A stretch of 64,000 nt of DNA from Dermatophagoides farinae (lineage: Eukaryota > Arthropoda > Arachnida > Sarcoptiformes > Pyroglyphidae): contig NC_134679.1 of the NCBI RefSeq assembly GCF_024713945.1, positions 3,415,001 through 3,479,000 on the forward strand, read 5' to 3'. Under the pieces are notes generated by a model. It saw only the letters and a list, made by a program, of their open reading frames with translations, searched no databases and was not told the DNA's origin. The position numbers and the translations under genes were made by a program. Numbering within the stretch: the stretch's first letter is position 1; each line of letters opens with the position of its first letter. Shown here one piece after another: positions 58,151 through 64,000 of this stretch.

Positions 58151-61100
58151 TTAGTAATGAATTTTTTTAATATGAAATTCCACATGTGAACTAAGACCAG
58201 GTATAATGGCATTGGATGGTTTCAATTCTTCATGATATTTTATAATACGTTCAGCACGTCTACGACGATTTTCCAATGGATTAGATTTAGCAATCAAAGC
58301 GGCCAATGCCATTAGACGATAAATAAATATATGTAATAATAACATCTGGATACAATGATGAAAATAATGGTTGCCCGGAATCTCTAGATTATATAGGACG
58401 GCTTGAATTTCTTTAGGTCCACATCGATCAAATCCATATTGTAATATCATGTTACCTTCACTCATATAGCGACAAATAGAAAAGAATGATACAATTTGAA
58501 ATATATAATGAAGACTAGAAATTCGGCTGAAAAAATTTGCCGTCAATAACATCATAATGTATGAAAAATTTGCCATTGCAATGAATATGAATGAATTTCC
58601 ATCAGCCATCAATGTAAGAAAATGGCTAAGACCTTGAAATGCTTGCATACCAAGATTGAGCAATAAAAACATCCACCAATAAATGCCTGGATGAACAGTT
58701 TCATAGATATCAATTATCCATAAATATACAGCCACAATGGCCACCATTGTAATAGTTTCGTAAAGGTATTTTGTCAGATAGAATATTCCCGTGCTATACC
58801 AACCTGTTTTCCGGAATACATGTAGATGATTAATTTAGAATGACTGTCTATTTACAGTAACAAAAAAAACTTACCATTACGATGTTCATTGAAAAAAAAT
58901 TTGGTCTCTTTAGCAAAAGCAAGTCCACATTGAAGCATAACCAAAAAGGCAAAAATATTGAGAGCAAAAAAATTATATCGGCCATTACTTGTCAGATTTG
59001 TTTCCTCTTCAATACTGGCTGTTGAACGATTACATGTTTGATTGAAATCCTCCTCTAGCGATATGCATCCATCAGCCAAAGCAATCTTTGGATCGAAAAA
59101 ATAACGAAGAAAAAATCCATAGAATATATAAATAATGAAAAACATTGCCCATTCTTGCCATAGGTAGCCATAAATGAACGTTAAATAACGTGAACAAAGA
59201 ATTGGCAATGATCCGATAGAAAAACGAATGCGATTCAATGGAATTCCATCCGGTACATATTGAGTTTCCGTTTCCAAACTTTTGTTAGCCATCGTTGTCG
59301 TGATTATGTTGAGATCGTTGTTTTGAACCAATTTTTGCACGACTGGATCATCATGATTCATACATGAATATTTAATCAATTCTTCAACGGGAAAAGTTGT
59401 GCCAAATGTATTATAGCCAGTTATTTGTGATAAATGTTGTCGAATCATAGATGGTGGGCCAGAATAGATGCCAACACCACTTTTGGCCAGCACGTAAATC
59501 TGATCAAACATGTTCATTAGATCGGTGTTTGGCTGATGTATGCTAGCTATAATCGTTACGTTATGTCGATGTACAAATTCACGCAAACAACCAATAACAA
59601 TCTCAGCCGAATTTGAATCTAATCCACTGGTTGGTTCATCAATACAGATTAGATTGGGCATCCACATTGATGTCAATTCTAATGCCAATGCTAAGCGTTT
59701 ACGTTCACCGCCTGAACAATTTTGTACCATTGTTTCGGCAGTCTCTGTAAGATCCAATTCGTCTAATAAATTTATTGCCACTTGTTCATGATCAACTTTC
59801 ATCGCTTCATGTATGCCCATCGAGTAATTTTTTAATCTTGATGCATAAATCAAACTTTGTTTAGCCGTTAGTCCAGGCAACAGGTGGCCAGAAACTTCTT
59901 GAGTAAGATAGCAAATTCTGATCGGTGTAAATCGACTCAAATAGATTTTTGTTTCGACACTAAGCCGTGTTTTTAATTGACCATTCAGTACTTTGAGCAA
60001 CGAGGTCTTTCCTGAGCCTGAGGTTCCCATCAACGCATTCATTGTACCGAAACGAAATTGTCCATTCAGATCGCGCAGAATTATTTTCGAATTAGAATGA
60101 CGTACCGAACGTATTTCATGTATTGAACTAGAACCAAATAATGTAAGATTTCGCCATGCTACGATAATCTTGTCGCGTGAAAATTGTTCAAATTCTAATT
60201 CGGAATTGTGTTTGATTCGTTTTGGAAGATGAGGTGTTTTCTTTACAATAGATATTATCGATGAAGGTCCTAAAGGTGGATAATCAATTTTTTTTGTTTT
60301 AGAACGTTTCGAACAGATCATTGGTCGTAATTGCCATGAAAAATCGAATCTTATGAACATAAAAACCAATGTTGCCATCCGTAAAATCAATGTATTCCAT
60401 GCAACTTGCGTCAGACTCGAATATACTGTTTCCGGGTTGACGTAATATTTGTAAAGGATGACTGAAAAAAAATCTTCTTGATTACAACGATCAAGTCCAT
60501 AAAATGACCAAAGAAGACCTTTTGATATTACATTTGATGCTAATAATTGCGCAACTTTCAAAACAAACGGATCTTTCATATGTTCGAGATTGATGAGATA
60601 GCCATTGAGTAGACAAAGTATTATGTAATAAACGTACGATACGATCAACGATAGTTCAGCATTATCCATGAATATGACGGCAACCAATTGTCCAATGCTT
60701 TGCATATAGACGTTGTAAAGCCAAAAAAGACCAAGGAAATGACCAAAACGACTCCAATTTATCTGAAACATTCCAGCATCAGTCATAGAGAGAGGTTCAA
60801 TTGTATGATGACCACTGGGAAAATATACGAGTATTGTTGTGACCAATGTGAACATGTTCATTTCGATGAATCGCACAAAAAGATATGACCAAAAAAATGT
60901 TCCAAGCGAATACCATCGATTGCGATGTTCATTACGGAACACTTTGAGAAGTGGAGAAAAAACAACTGATGCCATGCCGACCATACCGAATCCGGTGTAC
61001 ATTATACAAAATGATTGATAGCTAACATATGTTTCCATTAATGCATCATCATTAAGTTTTTGGCCACAAGTTTGATTTTCTGATGATATTGAATAACAAC

Positions 61101-62412
61101 CACTTGGTCGTACCATTTGTGGATCATAGGTGAATGTCAGAAATAGATATGATAGAACGTACATTAGGATTTGTAATAAGAAAACGTGGCCATTAACAAC
61201 AAACACCACCCGGAAGAGACGAGATAATTGCAAAAGTAAATCGCCAATAGTAAAGGGCTTCAAACGACGAGGCGTTCCCCAAGGTAGAAAATCTAATCGT
61301 GATATGTGAGGTAGTAATTTTTCATTTTCCATCTCCAATGTTCGATCGGCCAATAAACGAACGTAATCTGATTCTAGACCAGTGCAAGCAATTTTTAGGT
61401 ATTGCTCAATTGGTGGTCGTTCATGATGATTATCATTTTTTTCTTCCATTGCATGGCTTGATTGATTATGTTCACTAAAGTTGATATCTGATAATTGATT
61501 TAATTGTTGTTGAAGATTTTCTTGTAACATGGCCGGCGTGCCTGAATAAATGCAGACGCCTCCACGTGCCAATATATATAGTTTATCAAACATTTCGACA
61601 ATTTCCGCATTCGGTGTGTGTATAGACACAGCAACAGTCATACGATAACGATTGGCCAATTTTCTAAGACATCGCATGACCAAAAAAGCTGCATTCGAAT
61701 CAAGGCCTGTAGTAGGTTCATCGACAAACAGTAAAGATGGTGGTACCAATGACATAAGTTCTTGTGCCACGGCTATACGTTTCTGTTCGCCACCTGAACA
61801 ATGTTCGAAACGTCGATCCAATACGGATCGATCCAACATTAATTCATCAGTTATTGAATCGATATGTATCTGAGCTCTAGAACGAAATTTCCATCCATTT
61901 TTGAAAAGGAATGCATGACGAAGTATTTCACGGACTGTCAAACGACCAATGATTGTTTCATTTACATGTTGTTCAATGAATCCAATCCTAGGGGATTGTC
62001 GTTCGAATTTATTCAGATAAATTTCCGAATCTCTTGTCAGACCCGAATCACGAACATTACCATTGAGACAATTGAGCAATGTAGTTTTTCCAGCACCGGA
62101 TGGCCCCATAAATCCGGTTAGGTGATGATATTCAAGTGTTCCATTGAGTCGACGTAGTAATACTTTGCTGGTTTGTTTTGTAGGCAGGAAGAAACGTTTC
62201 TTTTTTATTTCAAATCGAAGATTCCGCCATGCAAGACAAACATTGGTTTGTGAATCAATATCCAAACTAATATCGGATGTTTTTGATTTTGTTGTTGTGG
62301 TACTATTATTGCTAGTCACTGATTTATCATCATCATTTTGCGAAGATGATGATGATGATGATGATGAAAGGAAAAGTTTTGTCCTTAATAATTTTGGCGA
62401 TGTAGGCGACAT
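58151..62412 (-). CDS. Full-length tandem ABCG transporter (two NBD-TMD cassettes)
   Basis: Two exons: 62412-58875 and 58803-58151, giving 1396 residues, twice the size of a normal animal ABCG half-transporter. Cassette 1: Walker A GPSGAGKTT (about 103-111), signature CSGGEQKR (205-212), Walker B LLFVDEPTTGLDS, H-loop SIHTPN, then membrane spans. Cassette 2: Walker A GTSGSGKTS (about 794), signature CSGGERKR (about 897), Walker B LICIDEPTSGLDS, SIHQPN, then spans. Order is NBD-TMD-NBD-TMD, like fungal and plant PDR pumps. Parallel motifs in both halves (AWRNL at the start, NEHRN-WYS in the first TMD helices, an NQTC-type loop) point to an internal duplication. The only intron lies in TMD2 right after NEHRNG; TMD1 has no intron at the matching site. 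All ATPase motifs are intact. Substrate unknown; lipid or xenobiotic export is the family's usual role. The N-terminus has a Ser run. Confidence 0.93.
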
Positions 62413-64000
62413 TGTTATTGCAATTTAATTAATCACTAATAATTGATTACTTCTTTTGAAAATTGAGTCGAAAATTGAACAAATGATGAAAAAAAAATTC
62501 AATATTCAAACGAATTCATCAAACTATATTGTGATGGCAATTTGCAAAAAGAGATGTTATATTGATAACTGATGTCTGTGATCATTGTTAGTTGTCGTCG
62601 TTGTTGTTCATGGATAGTCAACTTTGATTTGACGAGCCGTATTGAACATGATCAAAGGTTTTATGTTGAATGAATGGATATTGTTGCCGCTGCTGTTGTT
62701 CGATGTCGATATACATCATTATCATTCTTGTCGTTTTGCTATGATGCTATCAAATAAATTTTAATTGAAATGAGAAATCAACAAACCGACGAAAAAATTT
62801 ATGGGTTGTACAAAGAGAATCACATCACATCACATTATAATTGATCAATGAACGATCAAGTGGATTTTTAACACACCTAAGAAATTCATAAAATATTCGT
62901 AGAATGCACGATTGACATATACACAAAATACGATGCACAAACATCAACCAACAAGTGGCATCATGAAAATGGTTCATTGTCATTGTCAAGGTAAATATTG
63001 CATTTGATGATAAGAAACAAATACATGTTGAAAGGAATAATAAACACACACATATGTAGATATAATACACACGTCACTTATTCGTTCATCTCCTCCTATT
63101 TAACAAATTCTTTATGTCGCATGTTATTGTCGCACATGAATTTACAAACATCAAAGTACAGCTGTTGCCGGTTTTTTGTTTGTTTCCCAATATACAAATA
63201 TTGACACTAAAATATATAGCTTTGCTTTGTGAATTGTTTTTCTTTGAAATTCAAAGATGATGATGATAATGATAAATAAGAGGTATCACCGGTAGTTTCC
63301 GTTGAGTTATGTTTTTTTTTTTATTCGAAAGAAAGATAAAATCAAAGTTGTTAATTTCGCTTGAAGAGTGTGAAAGCGATTGCAAGATGACAAAAAAATA
63401 TATAATTCTCAGTGGGAAATCCAGATATTGTTGTTTTCATCAATCATTGTGAATCTGTTTTGATCGGATTCGGAATTTATCAATCAATATATATATTAAT
63501 TAATGCTTAATTCGATCGATTTGATAATCATTATTTTTCAAGATATAAATGTTTGAGATATTTGTTTCGATGTTGTTGTTGTTGTTGCTTTCGTTGAAAT
63601 ATATTCAAAACAAACAGGCTTACAGACAAATAAATCAGATAGAAAAAAGCATATGATTTGAAAATGAAAAAATATTGTCACGTTTAAAATTATTTTCAAT
63701 TATTAAAACAAAACGTATTTCGCTGCCCACAATGATGTCACGTAATGGTCGATCGATCAATCGGTAAAAAAAACTTGTTTCACTTACAAAAATGAACTGG
63801 AGAGTTTTTGAATGACACGTTTGGATTAAAAAAACCGGGAAATACACTTGGCATTTGGATGAATTTATCTGTACACTAAGAAGTATTAGTAGCACATTTT
63901 TCCTGGAAAAATCACACCAATCCACCACATCATCCTATCCATAGTTGAATCAAGGTAGTTGATAATGTTATTTTATGTTGATCCAAAATTCATTCTACGA
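62413..64000. other. Upstream flank of the ABCG gene
   Basis: No supportable gene to the end of the window. Part is presumably the ABCG promoter. Open frames (62825-63070, 63635-63928) lack motifs. Repeated CACAT at about 62821-62835 and small microsatellites only. Confidence 0.5.

Noticed and set aside
1-64000. CRISPR arrays, bacterial operons, tRNA genes, transposons or virus-derived elements
   Set aside because: No spaced direct repeats, no box B-like tRNA sequences, no transposase, reverse transcriptase, integrase or capsid motifs, and no long terminal repeats were seen.

Overview
The window is an AT-rich animal nuclear sequence that carries 23 protein-coding loci I can support. Introns are very short (mostly 54-70 bp, GT-AG), intergenic tracts are rich in A/T and trinucleotide runs, and many proteins carry Ser, Gln, His or Asn tracts. 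The gene set (cytoplasmic dynein intermediate chain, SS18, PABPN1, ANKRD11/12-type, GPAA1, chitin-binding and cuticle-type secreted proteins) is arthropod-like. My best guess is an acariform mite close to house-dust mites; this is inference from style and protein content, as no species marker is present. I saw no recognisable transposon, virus-like element, CRISPR array or tRNA.

Layout, left to right: a Gly/His-rich secreted peptide (1843-2070, +); an MFS sugar-type transporter of the MFSD4/NaGLT1 group (4621-6630, +); a 4.5 kb gene-poor stretch; a cuticle-type Ala/Tyr/Gly-rich secreted protein (11223-12618, +); a GC-rich hairpin-forming island (about 12985-13135) that no gene explains; dynein intermediate chain (13586-17019, -); a bublin-like coiled-coil ORF and a second ORF just 62 bp behind it (17933-18825, +); an ANKRD11/12-like ankyrin regulator (19029-25065, -) whose second intron holds the 52-residue ATP synthase subunit k gene on the other strand (23879-24037, +); SS18/CREST (26005-27991, -) head to head with PABPN1 (28670-29695, +); OSGIN-like monooxygenase (30291-32132, -); FAD synthase (34476-35828, -) head to head with a six-finger C2H2 protein (36648-38273, +); LYRM7 and GPAA1 closely packed (38643-41051, -); UBE2V (41940-42554, +); a two-domain chitin-binding protein (44214-45027, +); a four-helix membrane protein (45692-46466, -); a large coiled-coil protein with a C-terminal KEN box (49806-53832, -); a multispan membrane protein (54251-55127, -); a secreted octapeptide-repeat protein (55265-55936, -); mitochondrial acetyl-CoA acetyltransferase (56358-57729, -); and a 1396-residue two-cassette ABCG transporter (58151-62412, -).

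The genes do not form a pathway; this is ordinary eukaryotic gene order with dense packing. TATA boxes occur 79-127 bp upstream of the start codons of the secreted-protein genes and the OSGIN-like gene, while I did not find them at the other housekeeping genes. The most notable observations are the tandem ABCG transporter, which looks like a fused internal duplication of a normal half-transporter; the GC-rich structured island; the paired palindromic E2F-type sites upstream of the ANKRD11/12-like gene; a frame-neutral 21-nt microexon in the dynein intermediate chain; and several small secreted or membrane proteins I could not assign to a family. Exon boundaries below were worked out by hand from frame, GT-AG sites and family similarity.
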